Source of the DNA: Schistocerca nitens
Taxonomy: Eukaryota; Arthropoda; Insecta; Orthoptera; Acrididae
Assembly: GCF_023898315.1 (NCBI RefSeq)
Contig: NC_064625.1
Coordinates: 103,464,269 to 103,528,268 of the forward strand
Direction of reading: 5' to 3'
DNA length: 64,000 nt
Of this stretch, positions 20,242 to 32,107 are shown one piece after another. The notes under the pieces were generated by a model, which saw only the letters and a program-made list of their open reading frames with translations, did no database searches and had not been told where the DNA came from. Made by a program: the position numbers and the translations under genes. Within the stretch, counting starts at the first letter, position 1; every line of letters starts with the position of its first letter.

Positions 20242-22039
20242 GTGTCGCAAAGAGAGCTTCACTCCAAGTTTAAACGCAGCCAAAACCTCTCAGACAAACA
20301 GAACCTAAACGATGTCAAAGTTAGCGTAAGGAGAGCTATGCGTGAAGCGTTCAGTGAATTCGAAAGTAAAATTCTATGTACCGACTTAACAGAAAATCCT
20401 AGGAAGTTCTGGTCTTACGTTAAATCAGTAAGTGGCTCGAAACAGCATATCCAGACACTCCGGGATGATGATGGCATTGAAACAGAGGATGACACGCGTA
20501 AAGCTGAAATACTAAACACCTTTTTCCAAAGCCGTTTCACAGAGGAAGACCGCACTGCAATTCCTTCTCTAAATCCTCGCACAAACGAAAAAATGGCTGA
20601 CATCGAAATAAGTGTCCAAGGAATAGAAAAGCAACTGGAATCACTCAACAGAGGAAAGTCCACTGGACCTGACGGGATACCAATTCGATTCTACACAGAG
20701 TACGGGAAAGAACTTGCCCCCCTTCTGACAGCCGTGTACCGCAAGTCTCTAGAGGAACGGAAGGTTCCAAATGATTGGAAAAGAGCACAGGTAGTCCCAG
20801 TCTTCAAGAAGGGTCGTCGAGCTGATGTGCAAAACTATAGACCTATATCTCTGACGTCGATCTGTTGTAGAATCTTAGAACATGTTTTTTGCTCGAGTAT
20901 CATGTCGTTTTTGGAAACCCAGAATCTACTATGTAGGAATCAACATGGATTCCGGAAACAGCGATCGTGTGAGACCCAACTCGCTTTATTTGTTCATGAG
21001 ACCCAGAAAATATTAGATACAGGCTCCCAGGTAGATGCTATTTTCCTTGACTTCCGGAAGGCGTTCGATACAGTTCCGCACTATCGCCTGATAAACGAAG
21101 TAAGAGCCTACGGAATATCAGACCAGCTGTGTGGCTGGATTGAAGAGTTTTTAGGAAACAGAACACAGCATGTTGCTATCAATGGAGAGACGTAAAGTAA
21201 CCTCTGGCGTGCCACAGGGGAGTGTTATGGGACCATTGCTTTTCACAATATATAAATGATCTAGTAGATAGTGTCGGAAGTTCCATGCGGCTTTTCGCGG
21301 ATGATGCTGTAGTATACAGAGAAGTTGCAGCATTAGAAAATTGTAGCGAAATGCGGGAAGATCTGCAGCGGATAGGCACTTGGTGCAGGGAGTGGCAACT
21401 GACCCTTAACATAGACAAATGTAATGTATTGCGAATACATAGAAAGAAGGATCCTTTATTGTGTGATTATATGATAGCGGAACAAACACTGGTAGCAGTT
21501 ACTTCTGTAAAATATCTGGGAGTATGCGTGCGGAACGATTTGAAGTGGAATGATCATATAAAATTAATTGTTGGTAAGGCGGGTACCAGGTTGAGATTCA
21601 TTCGGAGAGTCCTTAGAAAATGTAGTCCATCAACAAAGGAGGTGGCTTACAAAACACTCGTTCGACCTATACTTGAGTATTGCTCAACAGTGTGGGATCC
21701 GTACCAGATCGGATGACGGATGAGATAGAGAAGATCCAAAGAAGAGCGGCGCGTTTCGTCACAGGGTTATTTGGTAATCGTGATAGTGTTACGGAGATGT
21801 TTAGCAAACTCAAGTAGCAGACTCTGCAAGAGAGGCGCTCTGCATCGCGGTGTAGCTTGCTCGCCAGGTTTCGAGAGGGTGCGTTTCTGGATGAGGTATC
21901 GAATATATTGCTTCCCCCTACTTATACCTCCCGAGGAGATCACGAATGTAAAATTAGAGAGATTCGAGCGCGCACGGAGGCTTTCCGGCTGCCGTTCTTC
22001 CCGCGAACCATACGCGACTGGAACAGAAAAGGGAGGTAA
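20242..22039 (+). pseudogene. CR1-like reverse transcriptase, two frame breaks
   Basis: Frame 20242-21195 covers GKSTGPDGIPIRFYTEY, PVFKKGRRADVQNYRPISL and AIFLDFRKAFDTVPH (first Asp region). A stop at TAA 21193-21195 breaks it. The next frame (about 21200-21716) continues SGVPQGSVMGPLLFTIYIND, the catalytic FADDAVVY and the SVKYLGVCVRNDLKW block. A second break near 21716 precedes the C-terminal REGAFLDEVSNILLPPTYTS tail, ending about 22039. Conservation is good, so decay is recent. Confidence 0.85.
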
Positions 22040-22110
22040 TGACAGTGGCACGTAAAGTGCCCTCCGCCACACACCGTTGGGTGGCTTGCGGAGTATAAAT
22101 GTAGATGTAG
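20242..22110 (+). mobile_element. CR1-like LINE, 5' truncated
   Basis: Reverse transcriptase region plus a 3' UTR ending in 'gtagatgtagat', a short tandem tail. The 3' end matches, in type, the element at 31003-33115 ('tacatctaca' junction). The clade call rests on protein style and the repeat tail. Endonuclease and ORF1 are missing. Confidence 0.8.
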
Positions 22111-22515
22111 ATAAGAGAAGGATCTGTGGAATGTGCGTCGTATTCCTGGCTATAAACCTGTGTTCAGCATAAACGATGTTCAGTATGTGATTTCCACCTT
22201 CGTTGGCACTGTAATATTAGAAACTCCGTCTTCCATATTCCAGTCGTGGGATGGGTTGTAAGTAAACCCCCCACCCCCGCCCACCTTGCCGTTCCCATCG
22301 CCAAAACCTTTCCCCTCCAGTTGCGGTCAGCCACAGGAGGAACCTCGAGCGACAATGAAAGTTGAGTCAGGCGCACAAAACAAAATAGCGTCCCGTTTTA
22401 CAGGGTAGAGGAACGGAAAAAAGGTATCAAAAGAGCGTTTGTAGACGTTCGTTTACATAGGCCTACGCCATATTTAATGGTGATGTATAGCTGATGCAGA
22501 AGATTGTTGCAACTA
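22111..22515. other. Unassigned stretch
   Basis: No recognised element or ORF. A C-rich patch is near 22265-22285. Confidence 0.4.
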
Positions 22516-23901
22516 CACTACACCAAGACTAAATGCAGATGATAAACAGGTATTCATTGGACAAATATATTATACTAGAACTGGCATGTGATTACATTTT
22601 CACGCAATTTGGGTGCATAGATCCTGAGAAATCAGTGACCAGAACAACCACCTTTGGCCGTAATATCACCCTTGATACGCCTGGGCATTGAGTCCAACAG
22701 AGCTTGGATGGCGTGTACGGGTACAGCTGCCCATGTAGCTTCAACACGATACCACAGTTCATCAGGAGTAGTGACTGGCGTTTTGTGACGAGCCTGTTGC
22801 TCGACCACCATTGACCCGACGTTTTCAGTTGGTGAGAGATCTGGACATTGTGCTGACCAGGGCAGCAGTCAAACGTTTTCTGTATCCAGAAAGGCCCGTA
22901 CAGGACCTGCAACATGCGGTCGTGCATTATCCTGCTGAAATGTAGGGTTTCGCAGGGATCGAATGAAGGGTAGAGCCACGGGTCGTAGTACATCTGAAAT
23001 GTAACGTCCACTGTTCAAAGTGCCGTCAATGCGAACGAGAGGTGACCGAGACGTGTAACCAATGGCACCCCATACCATCGCGCCGGGTGATACGCGTGTA
23101 TGGCGATGACGAATACACGCTTCCAATGTGCGTTCGTCGCGATGTCGCCAAACACGGATGCGACCATCGTGATGCTGTAAACAGAACCTGGATTCATCCG
23201 AAAAAATGACGTTTTTCCTTTCGTGCACCCAGGTTCGTCGTTGAGTACACCATCGCAGGCGCTACTGTTTGTGATGCAGCGTCAAGGATAGCCGCAGCCA
23301 AGGTCTCTTAGCTTGTAGCCCATGCTGCTGCAAACGTCGTCGAACTGTTCGTGCGGATGGTTGTTGTCTTGCAAACGTCCCCATCTGTTGACTCAGGGAT
23401 CGAGACGTGGCTGCACGATCCGATACAGCCATGCGGATAAGATGCCTGTCATCTCGACTGCTAGTGGTACGAGGCCGTTGGGATCCAGCATGGCGTTCCG
23501 TATTACTCTCCTGAACCCACCGATTCCATATTCTGCTAAGTCATTGGATCTCGACCAACGCGAGCAGCAATGTCGCGATACGGTAAACCGCAATCGCGAT
23601 AGGCCACAATCCGACCTTTATCAAAGTCGTAAACGTGATGGTACGCATTTCTCCTCCTTAGACGAGGCATCACAACAACGTTGCACCAGGCAACGCCGGT
23701 CAACTGCTGTTTGTGTATGAGAAATCGGTTGGAAACTTTCCTCATGTCAGCACGTTGTAGGTGTCGCCACCGGCGCCAACCTTGTGTGAATGCTCTGAAA
23801 AGCGAATCATTTGCATATCACAGCATCTTCTTCCTGTCGGTTAAATTTCGCGTCTGTAGCACGTCATCTCCGTGGTGTAGCAATTTTGATGGCCAGCAGT
23901 G
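22516..23901 (-). mobile_element. Tc1-like transposon, family A, minus strand
   Basis: The right end 'ggccagcagtg' plus TA at 23902-23903 matches family A. The left end is shortened (the 'tggccattaaaattgc' part of the repeat is lost) but lies next to TA at 22514-22515. The transposase runs minus from about 23674 to 22592 with several stops. Confidence 0.85.
22592..23674 (-). pseudogene. Family A Tc1-like transposase, broken
   Basis: The helix-turn-helix start is MPRLRRRNAYHHVYDFDKGR. The catalytic part is cleaner than in the copy at 8 kb: IFSDESRFCLQHHDGRIRVW, then MVWGAIGYTSRSPLVR and QQDNARPHVAGPVRAF are in one frame (23228-22869), ended by a stop before the LPW..SPDLSP block. The C-terminal half is in other frames. 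Not functional. Confidence 0.85.
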
Positions 23902-23903
23902 TA

Positions 23904-24187
23904 GTTGCCGAGGTATGGCTGCGGCGTTGCCGTTGTTGTTCACCAAAGGTTGAGAATATTTCGTCTCACCGGCAGTACTGTCGGCCTTAAACGTACCCTA
24001 GTACTGAGACCCACAGTGGAAACCATCGGCCACAGCCAGTAGCAGCTGCATAATTCATTCGGAACGCCCCTCGGATATTGACCGAAGTCTGGAAACGTCC
24101 TGTGTTCTCGAGTCTGGGGAAATCAAAGAGCATATCTCATCGTAACAGAACATTACCCGGCCCAGAATCTTTCTGCCACCAAACCTG
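23904..24187. other. Unassigned spacer between transposons
   Basis: No recognised element. Short spacer between the Tc1-like and mariner-like copies. Confidence 0.4.
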
Positions 24188-24189
24188 TA

Positions 24190-25004
24190 CCGGGTGATCA
24201 AAAAGTCAGTATAAATTTGAAATGTAGATAGAGAGGTAAAAATTGACACACATGCTTGGAATGACATTGTTTTTTTGGGTGGGTGGGGGGTTAATAAAAC
24301 CCAAAGTTCCCAAAATGTCTGACAGATGGCGCTGGACAGCAAACCGTCAGTGCTGCCACCGTGAGGGGTGAGAGGTACGCCGATATGTTACAGAATCGCA
24401 TCATCCCCAGCCTGGCTGATAAACACCTGCTGGAACGTACGATGTTTATGCAGGATGGCGCTCCACCCCATTTTGCTAGACGCGTGAAAGATCTCTTGCG
24501 CACGTCGTTTGGTGATGATCGTGTGCTCAGCCGCCACTTTCGTCATGCTTGGCCTCCCACGTCCCAGACCTCAGTCCGTGCGATTATTGGCTTTGGGGTT
24601 ACCTGAAGTCGCAAGTGTATCGTGATCGACCGACATCTCTAGGGATGCTGAAAGACAACATCCGTCGCTAATGCCTCACCATAACTCCGGGCATGCTTTA
24701 CAGTGCTGTTCACATCATCATCATTCCTCGACTACAGCTATTGTTGAGGAATGATGGTGGACATATTGAGCATTTACTGTAGAGAACATCGTCTTTACTT
24801 TGTCTTACTTTGTTATGCTAATTATTGCTATTCTGATCAGATGAAGCGCCATCTGTCGGACATTTTTTGAACTTTTGTATTTTTTTTTTGTTCTAATAAA
24901 ACCCCATGTCATTCCAAGCATGTGTGTCAATTTGTACCTCTCTTTTTACATTATTCCGTGATTTATTCAGTTTTCAAATTTATACTGACTTCTTTATCAC
25001 CCGC
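24190..25004 (+). mobile_element. mariner-like transposon, internally deleted
   Basis: The ends 'ccgggtgatcaaaaagtcag' and '...ttctttatcacccgc' are inverted and abut TA (24188-24189, 25005-25006). Subterminal 'acacatgcttggaatgaca' is also mirrored near 24915. Only the C-terminal part of the transposase survives (FMQDGAPPHFARRVKDLL at about 24445-24500). A second, left-truncated copy is at 40791-41307. Confidence 0.85.
24361..24780 (+). pseudogene. mariner-like transposase C-terminus
   Basis: Reads MLQNRIIPSLADKHLLERTMF, MQDGAPPHFARRV (second catalytic Asp), then PRSPD-like and Y-L-W blocks broken by frameshifts near 24560, and LQLLLRNDGGHIEH at the end. The N-terminal DNA-binding half is missing, so the copy depends on others. 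Confidence 0.8.
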
Positions 25005-25006
25005 TA

Positions 25007-25577
25007 CTACAGATGGGCGTTTAATTACAATTAATCCCAATTATTCTGGTAATCGACCGTGAGTTTTATATAGTAGATTATCCTTGCAATTAATTGTACT
25101 GGTGTGTAAAACTTAAAGACGAACGTAACTTTCAGATGATGTGTCACTCAAAGGAACATAGCTCGATGAAACAGGGACCATACGTAGAATGAACTGCTTA
25201 AGTATAGTACAGAAGGCACTTGAGAGAAATACGCCAAGAGTCGAACAGAAATGACATTTCTATTCAAAGACAGTAATTTCCCAGATTTTTAAGTAATAAT
25301 CACCTTACATAAATATCAAGGAAATACAACTTAAAACGCTTGTCCGCTCTCTTCACACTTCGATTAATTTGAGTAGTCGAGACTAAAAAATTAAAAATTG
25401 CTTTGCACTTTATGGACGCAGTAAGTAAAATGTCGACTTGTCGCATCTTTGTACGAACTTATAGTATTACTGCTACTTTTCAGCTGGAGTGCTGGAAAGA
25501 ATCTTGGTCAGCGTTCTATGTTTTAAGAACAAGAATGTGTGGGAATCCATTAAGTTCAGCCTGATATTTTGATAAGT
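25007..25577. other. Unassigned AT-rich stretch
   Basis: No supportable ORF and no recognised repeat. Confidence 0.4.
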
Positions 25578-25585
25578 GACTGGTG

Positions 25586-26870
25586 TAGAGATGGGTCGTT
25601 CGCGAACTAACGGGTCCAAAGGAACGGTTCACCAAGACGATCGGAACGAGCGAGGAACGAATTCTAAGGAACGGTGTTTCACAGTTCACTTCGGTCGCGG
25701 CTTTCTACTTACAGTTCCCGGGAACGGGAAACGGTCGGTCTCGTTCCCGCAACGGCACGTCGGCCGGTCTCGTTCCAGCCTCGGTCCCGATGTCTGTCTG
25801 CCTCTGTCTGTCTCGGTCTCGCTCGGCCGGGCTCGTCCTTCTTCGCGTGTTCACTCGTCGCAGTCCCACTGCCGACTGATCACAGTTCAGTTGTTCGTTT
25901 CGTTCGCTTCGCACTCCCATTCTAGATCAGTTTCAAACGTTTTTTGAACTCTTAACTTTTGCTCCTTTTCGTGTTCTAGTCAGTGTCCATGACCGGTAAT
26001 TAAAATGTGTTTTATAATTACGTAAATTACATAAAAATTACGTGGTATGTAATACATCCATCTTTTCAGGTAACAAAACGGCATATCAGCTTTCTTCACC
26101 ATTTCGATAAACAGCAGGAGAAATATAAAAAGGCAAGTTTTTTTTTTTTATCACACATGCAAAGGACGTCGGCACGGCACAGACGAGTGGCCATTTTCCG
26201 TCTTTTTTTTGATCCAAGGTAAAAGAGCATGTTCATTGTTACGGAAGGCAGACTGACTTACAACGAATGAAGCCCGTGCTTCGTAATCGAGTGTCTGGTG
26301 TCACATTTTGCAAAGAGAATACGATAACTTCTACAATATCATTTCAGTGGTACAGGGTGGCGCACGAAAAACCGGCCCCGAGTACTAGATTGCTCATTGT
26401 CGCTTACCAATCGCCATCTATTGTTTCGGAGTTGTTTGGATTAGCTTATTTATTATTTATTTACTGCCTAATTATTACATGTTTATCTATTCTGCTCGTA
26501 GCGGTCAACAAATCGTGCGTAATTGGCGAGCAGTTGGTACTCGGGGCCGGTTTTTCGTGCGGCACCTTGTATTATTTCACACAGCCACATAGCGCTACAG
26601 TTGGCTAAACGAGATGTATTGTAGAATCACGAAAATTACAACTGTGTGAGAATTCTGTTACGAGTAAAAACTCTGAACTCCAAGGGGGAGGGAAGTGCCC
26701 CTTTTGGCGCCTTCTATCTTCAGTCAGCTATGCTACTAATTTTCCGTTTTTTCGTATGAACCATATACCAATCACAAATGAACGGTGAACGAGTAAAAAT
26801 GAACAGTTCCCAAAAAAAAGCGATCACCAGTGAACTAGTTCCCAAGGATGAACGAGTTTACCCATATCTG
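25586..26870. mobile_element. Non-autonomous hAT-like element
   Basis: Inverted ends (tagagatgggtcgttcgcga at 25586; 'cgagtttacccatatctg' at 26853-26870) lie between 8-bp near-identical duplications (gactggtg at 25578-25585, gaatggtg at 26871-26878). The left half is rich in 'gttcccg/gaacg' motifs. No transposase frame is recognisable. It contains a 217-bp MITE. Confidence 0.7.
26353..26569. mobile_element. MITE with long terminal inverted repeats
   Basis: The ends 'cagggtggcgcacgaaaaac' plus 'ccggccccgagtac' and the mirrored 'gtactcggggccgg' plus 'tttttcgtgcggcaccttg' lie between TA dinucleotides (26351-26352, 26570-26571). 217 bp, no coding capacity, Tc1/mariner-type target. Inserted in the hAT-like element. 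Confidence 0.88.
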
Positions 26871-26878
26871 GAATGGTG

Positions 26879-27134
26879 TTATCGAGTGCGAAATATTCAT
26901 CAGTCTTAAGACCATGGCAACAAAACGGAAAACAACATTTAGAGATGAATACACTGGATAGTTTCCTTCAGTGAAACGAAATGAACATGAAGCGGAATGT
27001 AAACCCTACAAATAAGTCTCATAATTTTATTTGTAGGGTTCCGTACTTACGTTAGTAAATCGAAACCCTTACATGATTACTTTGTTGTTCGTGTGTCTGT
27101 GGAAAACCCTTTTTGTCAGAAAAATATTGCCGTA
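26879..27134. other. Unassigned stretch with a short hairpin
   Basis: 'cctacaaataa' (27004-27014) and 'ttatttgtagg' (27028-27038) form a short hairpin followed by 'gttccgtact'. It could be the end of a small repeat; not resolved. Confidence 0.35.
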
Positions 27135-27265
27135 TCGAGTTGACTTATTAAACTGATAGTTCGGTAATTTTCACATCTGTCAACACCTGCTTTCTTTGGG
27201 ATTGGAATTATTATATTCTTCTTGAAGTCTGTGGGTATTTCCCCTGTCTCATACATCTTGCTCAT
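27135..27265 (-). pseudogene. RTE-like LINE fragment
   Basis: Matches 7345-7470 closely ('aactgatagttcggtaattt', 'cacctgctttcttt', 'gtctcatacatcttgctca'). About 43 codons of the region upstream of the RT catalytic box, truncated at both ends. Confidence 0.8.
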
Positions 27266-27648
27266 AGGTATAGTGGAGCGCAGGAATGCAGTCAGTTGTG
27301 CGTCCTGCAGTAAGCAACTGGCGAATTATTTCAGTAATAATAGAAGATGTGCAGAGCTGTGGACGAGGCATCCAGTGTAGTACTTGGCCATGAAAAGTAA
27401 CAGCACGACAGACTGCTAAGTCCATAACGAGGCGTAGCCAGGTGGTGCCCGCAGGGCCGGCCCATATGTTAAAAACGCGCCGTGCGGGCGCCAGATAGTA
27501 CAGCAGTATACGGTGTGTGTTGTCGGCTTGCCGTATGCATCAGGCGAGGCCAGCCTGGGCGATACGTCACACCCCGCCGCGCTAATGAAAGAATTATGCA
27601 AACCGAATAACGTGCGGCCGGCGGAATTTTTATCTCTGCGTGTCGTGT

Positions 27649-27698
<50 letters not shown>

Positions 27699-29071
27699 CG
27701 CGGCGCTCGTTGTCCCTCACTACTTTTCTGCAAATGAGAAAAAAAAAAACCAGCCGGTGGGAATTTCGCTGGCGAATGTTAATTATTTAGCAGAGCCATT
27801 GCTATGAATGTCGGAGGTACAGTGTCGTTGTTTCAAATACATAGCGAGCATATGGCCCCAGAGCCACCCGCAGTAAGCGCACTTTCCCACTGTGGCGTTC
27901 GCTGTGTTATTCAGTGGTTTGGTATTTAACTAATTTGTAAATGGAAATGATAATCTTATTTTATTACATTGAGTAATTACTAAATAATTTTTCTCCCGGC
28001 TAAAGATTTGATCAAGTTGCTAAAGAACTCCAAGTTAACGTCGTGTTAAAGTGTTGTCTGTAAGTTGTGTAAGTGTCACTAAATCACAGTTCATACAACA
28101 GATTCCTTACAACTATTGATTAAGATGGAAGCAGTTATCTTCAGCAAAATGATCATTAAAACCACCGAATATCAGCCGCGCACAACACTGACGTGTGTTA
28201 CCTGAAACAATATTCTTCGCAATTCGTGCGTAATTAATTTCGGCTCCATACATCAGCTAGAAAAGTTTGTTATAACGATCGTGCTATGCGCACTGTTTTT
28301 AAAGAACCAATCTGATTCGAATCATTTTCTTTCAAATGAGTTCGGGACCACCGGTGCACATTTATTTTTACACATTTGTATTACGTTCGGCATTTATGTC
28401 TGCAGAGAAGCGTAATTTGAATTTGCCGCTGAGACAATTGTCAAGATGGCGGCGGACAATTGATAGAGACTTTCTATTGTTAGACCAAATAAGTATTTTA
28501 ACTGCTTATTAAACTTTACAGAAACTCTACTTTCATATTGTGCACTATTTAGACTTCATCAAGCAAACATTTGATTTGTTTCTAAGGAAAAAACAGACAA
28601 AAACGCGATACAAATCGCTATCATCAATAGCTGCGCTCCTTGCAGCGGAAAGAAATAATTAACACAGGTAATGCTTACTGAGAGAGGAATTACAGTTACA
28701 AATAATTATTCACTCATGTTTATAATAATATTGAACTCTATTTTCAAGTAATAATTAACAAATAATTACAATTTCTTAACAGACCTCAGTTTGACATGCG
28801 TCTTGCGTGCTGAACCTACAAAAGCCATCCAACAAAAGGTAAAAACAAAGGAAGACAATCGCAGATCATAAAAGGAACTTACAATTATCATTGTCTTTGT
28901 ATGATACACATCGATATGTCTAATTACATCATAGAATATTATATAAATAATTAATATTTATAAGTTTTTATTGTTTTTTTTCATACGTCGAATACATAAT
29001 ATTTATAACTGTTAGAGGCATAATTTCCTCTCGTCGCACTGTAGCCAAAAATTTATCACGTGGATGTTACA
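27266..29071. other. Unassigned stretch with a (GT)n microsatellite
   Basis: A (GT)n array spans about 27648-27696, in a CpG-richer patch (27420-27720). The remainder to 29071 is AT-rich, with no supportable ORF or recognised element over about 1.3 kb. Short frames around the array are artefacts. Confidence 0.4.
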
Positions 29072-29305
29072 CCACCGAGCGAGGTGGCGCAGCTGCTACC
29101 ACAGTGGACTCGCATTCGGGAGGACGACGGTTCAGTCCCGTGTCGGGCCATCCTGATTTAGGTTTTTCGTGGTTTCCCTAAATCGCTCCAGGCAATTACC
29201 GGGATGGTTCCCTCGAAAGGTCACGGCCGACTTCCTTCCCCATCTTTCCCTAATCCAATGAGGCCGATGACCTCACCGTCTGGCCTCCTCCCTCGAAACA
29301 AGGTC
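29072..29305 (+). repeat. SINE, second family
   Basis: Starts 'accgagcgaggtggcgcagc', has the B-box-like 'ggttcagtccc' and the body 'cctgatttaggtttttcgtg', with the tail fading near 29300 directly against Penelope-like coding sequence. It lies at the PLE truncation point. No clear TSD. Confidence 0.8.
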
Positions 29306-29307
29306 GG

Positions 29308-30110
29308 TCTCCCGTTCCTAGATGTGTTGGTATACAGAAGATCTGATAACACTCTAGGTCACAGAGTGTACAGAAAGCCGACTAACACAGACAGGTATTT
29401 AGATGCCACTTCGCACCACCACCCAGCCCAGAAGGAAGCAGTACTCAACACTCTTGTCATCATGTGCCTTCCGTATTAACGATGACGACAACTTGGAATC
29501 TGAGTTGAATTTTTTAATGAGGACGTTGAAGGCAAATGACTATGATAGTTATTCAATCGACAGGGCTTTTAGGCGGAATATTTATACCGCCAACAAGAAT
29601 GACGAGAAACCGCCTTCTCACTCCGTCAGGTTACCGTTCGTTTCTGGGGGTCAACTGACCGCATAAGCAGAATTTTAAAGAAAAATGGTATTCAGACATC
29701 TTTCTGTAGTCAAAACAAAATAAAAGACTTTTTCCGACGGAAAACGGATGCACCTGATTACCTCCACAATGCAGGCGTCTATCAACTGTCATATGGCTGC
29801 GGCAAAGTGGGTGGGTATACGCGAAACGGGAAGAACTGTCAAAGAACGCATTAAGGAACACGAATGGCACATGCAGCAGAAACAAAGTGCAAAATCGGCA
29901 GTAGCGGAAGAACACGAGAACTATGCCTCTGACATCGATTTTAATAACGTACGTGTACTGGCTAAAGAAACAAACATTTATAGAAGATAGGTCCGAGGAG
30001 CGGTTTGAAATTTCTAAGAATGCATCTAATTTCAATAGAGAGGACGGCTATAGGCTTCGGGCATCGTGGCTCCCCGCCATCAAGGAAGTAAATACGTGGC
30101 CGCGGTGTGA
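29308..30110 (+). pseudogene. PLE protein: RT tail plus GIY-YIG endonuclease, broken
   Basis: GLPFLDVLVYRR and YRKPTNTDRYLDATSHHHP are the PLE RT C-terminal signature. A frameshift near 29420 leads to the next block (INDDDNLESELNFL...). After stops near 29665, the endonuclease appears as GVYQLSYGCGKV then, frameshifted, ETGRTVKERIKEHEWHM and NVRVLAKETNIYRR. The GIY-YIG core is therefore split. Not functional. Confidence 0.8.
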
Positions 30111-30309
30111 AAAAATGGTTCAAATGGCTCTGAGCACTATGGGACTCAACATCTTAGGTCATAAGTCCCCTAGAACTTAGAACTACTTAAACCTAACTAA
30201 CCTAAGGACATCACACACACCCATGCCCGAGGCAGGATTCGAACCTGCGACCGTAGCAGTCGCACGGTTCCGGACTGCGCGCCTAGAACCGCGAGACCAC
30301 CGCGGCCGG
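30111..30309 (-). repeat. tRNA-derived SINE, main family
   Basis: Full-length minus copy: tail 'aatggttcaaatggc' at 30115, head 'gcggccggc' ending at 30309. No TSD is evident, consistent with the flanking deletion seen relative to the sister PLE. Confidence 0.88.
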
Positions 30310-30753
30310 CATTTCAACCAATAACACTTCTCCAGCATAAGTGTGGAATAGTGCCTTTCTATCCAATGACGATGGACCGTCAATGGTATCCACAGGAGAT
30401 GAGCTACCAACGCCCCTTCTCCTGCATCAGAGCGGCAGTATTAGCCTATGACTATGGCCCACCAATGGTAGCCATACGAATTTTAACCAATACTATCACT
30501 TCTCCAGCACGAGCACCAGAAAGTTCCCCCTTTATAAGTGCACGCGACACTCGTATCTGACAGTGTTCTAGCAGTAGTGGACACTAGCAGATCATGAGGA
30601 AGATCCCAGGAGAGAGGTCGAAACGTCGTTCTAGAAGAAACATGACGCGGCCTAATAACCCAGAAGATTTTAACTTCAACCCCACCTCCAACCCGCACTT
30701 TCCAGTACAGTTGGAAGGTACGTCTGCACGTGCTGCTCTTTCCTTTAATTGTA

Positions 30754-30995
30754 TGTTTATTATTATTATTCTTATTTTTATTATTATTATTATCCTCGTT
30801 TGGCCCACACTGGACCACGTGATGTAGAACAAATGGCAGTTTCAGAGTTTTGTTTTGGTTTTTCATTGTGCTCAAATTCCTTTCATTCCCTCATGATGGG
30901 TAGTTTTCACTCGTCAGAGCAAGCCTTCCATTCTCCAGGGTGTTTTTTTTTTCTTTTTCTCTCTGCCTGGCCAACTGGCCGGTCGTGTCCTCAGC
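30754..30995 (-). mobile_element. 3' end of a LINE next to an (ATT)n array
   Basis: 30793-30995 matches the 3' end of the LINE at 49457-50937 ('gtttggccc.ac.actggaccac', 'tcattctc', 'ttttcactcgtcagag'). It abuts a (TTA/TAT)n array at 30754-30792. Only the 3' UTR and tail of the protein are left. Confidence 0.7.
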
Positions 30996-31098
30996 TCGCA
31001 GCCATTGTACATCTACATGGTTACACCGCAATTCACAATTAACTGCCTGGCAGAGGGTTCATCGAACCCTTTTCGTACTACTTCTCTACCATTCCACA

Positions 31099-31298
31099 GC
31101 CGGCCGAAGTGGCCGCGCCGTTCTGGCGCTGCAGTCTGGAACCGCACGACCGCTACGGTCGCAAGTTCGAATCCTGCCTCGGGCATGGATGTGTGTGATG
31201 TCCTTAGGTTAGTTAGGTTTAACTAGTTCTAAGTTCTAGGGAACTAATGACCTCAGCAGTTGAGTCCCATAGTGCTCAGAGCCATTTGAACCATTTGA
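31099..31298 (+). repeat. tRNA-derived SINE, 'aactagttc' subfamily
   Basis: Full length, with a doubled 'tttgaacca' tail. The 11-bp TSD accattccaca is at 31088-31098 and 31299-31309. Confidence 0.93.
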
Positions 31299-31309
31299 AC
31301 CATTCCACA

Positions 31310-31516
31310 CTGGACTCGCATTTTGGAGGACGACGGTTCAATCCCGGGTCCGGCCATCCTGATGTAGGTTTTCCGTGATTTCCCTAAATCGGTCCAGGCA
31401 AATGCCGGGATGGTTCCTTTCAGAGGGCACGGCCGACTTCCTTCCCCGTCCTTCCCTAATCCGATGAGACCGATGACCTCGCTGTCTGGTCTCCTTCCCC
31501 AAAACAACCAACCAAC
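31310..31516 (+). repeat. SINE, second family
   Basis: The head starts inside 'cactggactcgcattttgga'. The standard body and the 'aacaaccaaccaacc' tail follow. It sits directly beside the previous SINE's TSD. The LINE resumes with a repeat of 'accattccac' at about 31523, a probable 10-bp TSD shared by both insertions. Confidence 0.85.
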
Positions 31517-31722
31517 CATCTTTACCATTCCACTCTCGAATGGCGCATGGGAAAAAAAGGAACACCTAAATCGTTCCGTTCGAGCTCTGTTTTCTCTTAT
31601 TTCATTATGATGATCATTTCTCCCTACGTAGGTGTCTGTCAACAAAATATTTTCGCATTCGGCAGAGAAAGTTGCTGACTGAAATTTCGTAAATAGATCT
31701 CGCCGCAAAGAAAACCGCCTTT

Positions 31723-32061
31723 CAAACTTCCTGGCAGATTAAAACTGTGTGCCGGACGGAAACTCGAACTCGGGCTGTGGCTAAGCCATGTCTCCGCAAT
31801 ATCCTTTCTTGCAGGAGTGCTAGTTCTGATAGGTTCGCAGTAGAGCTTCTGTAAAGTTTGGAAGGTAGGAGGAGAGGTACTTGCGGAATTGAAGCTGTGA
31901 GAACGGGGCGTGAGTCGTGCTTGGGTAGCTCAGTCGGTAGAGCACTTGCGCGCGAAAAGCAAAGTTCCCGAGTTCGAGTCTCGGTCCGGCACACAGTTTT
32001 AATCTGCCAGTAAGTTTCATATGAGCGCACACTCCGCTGCAGAGTGAAAATCTCATTCTGG
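31723..32061 (+). repeat. tRNA-like element with defined ends
   Basis: It starts 'caaacttcctggcagattaa', whose complement-like counterpart 'ttaatctgccagtaagtttc' lies near its right end. It contains a tRNA-like unit (about 31919-31995: 'gggtagctcagtcggtagag', then 'cccgagttcgagtctcgg'). The 11-bp TSD aaaccgccttt is at 31712-31722 and 32062-32072. The part between the inverted ends is non-coding. Confidence 0.85.
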
Positions 32062-32107
32062 AAACCGCCTTTGTTTCAGTGACTGCCACCTCAACTCGCC
32101 TATCATA

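Larger units (their letters stand above)
29308..30690 (+). mobile_element. Penelope-like retroelement, 5' truncated, with 3' terminal repeat
   Basis: RT C-terminus, GIY-YIG endonuclease and 3' terminal-repeat sequence (30340-30690) in one orientation, interrupted by a minus SINE (30111-30309). Compared with the relative at 45956-46770, about 125 bases are missing at the SINE site. A hammerhead-like core is at 30593-30625. Confidence 0.8.

Noticed and set aside
26053..26075. Second recursive splice site (catcttttcag/gtaac)
   Set aside because: Short pyrimidine tract, weak donor, and it lies inside a hAT-like element. Much weaker than 43340.
27416..27737. Frames with poly-His-Thr or Val-Cys tracts
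   Set aside because: Translation of the (GT)n microsatellite.
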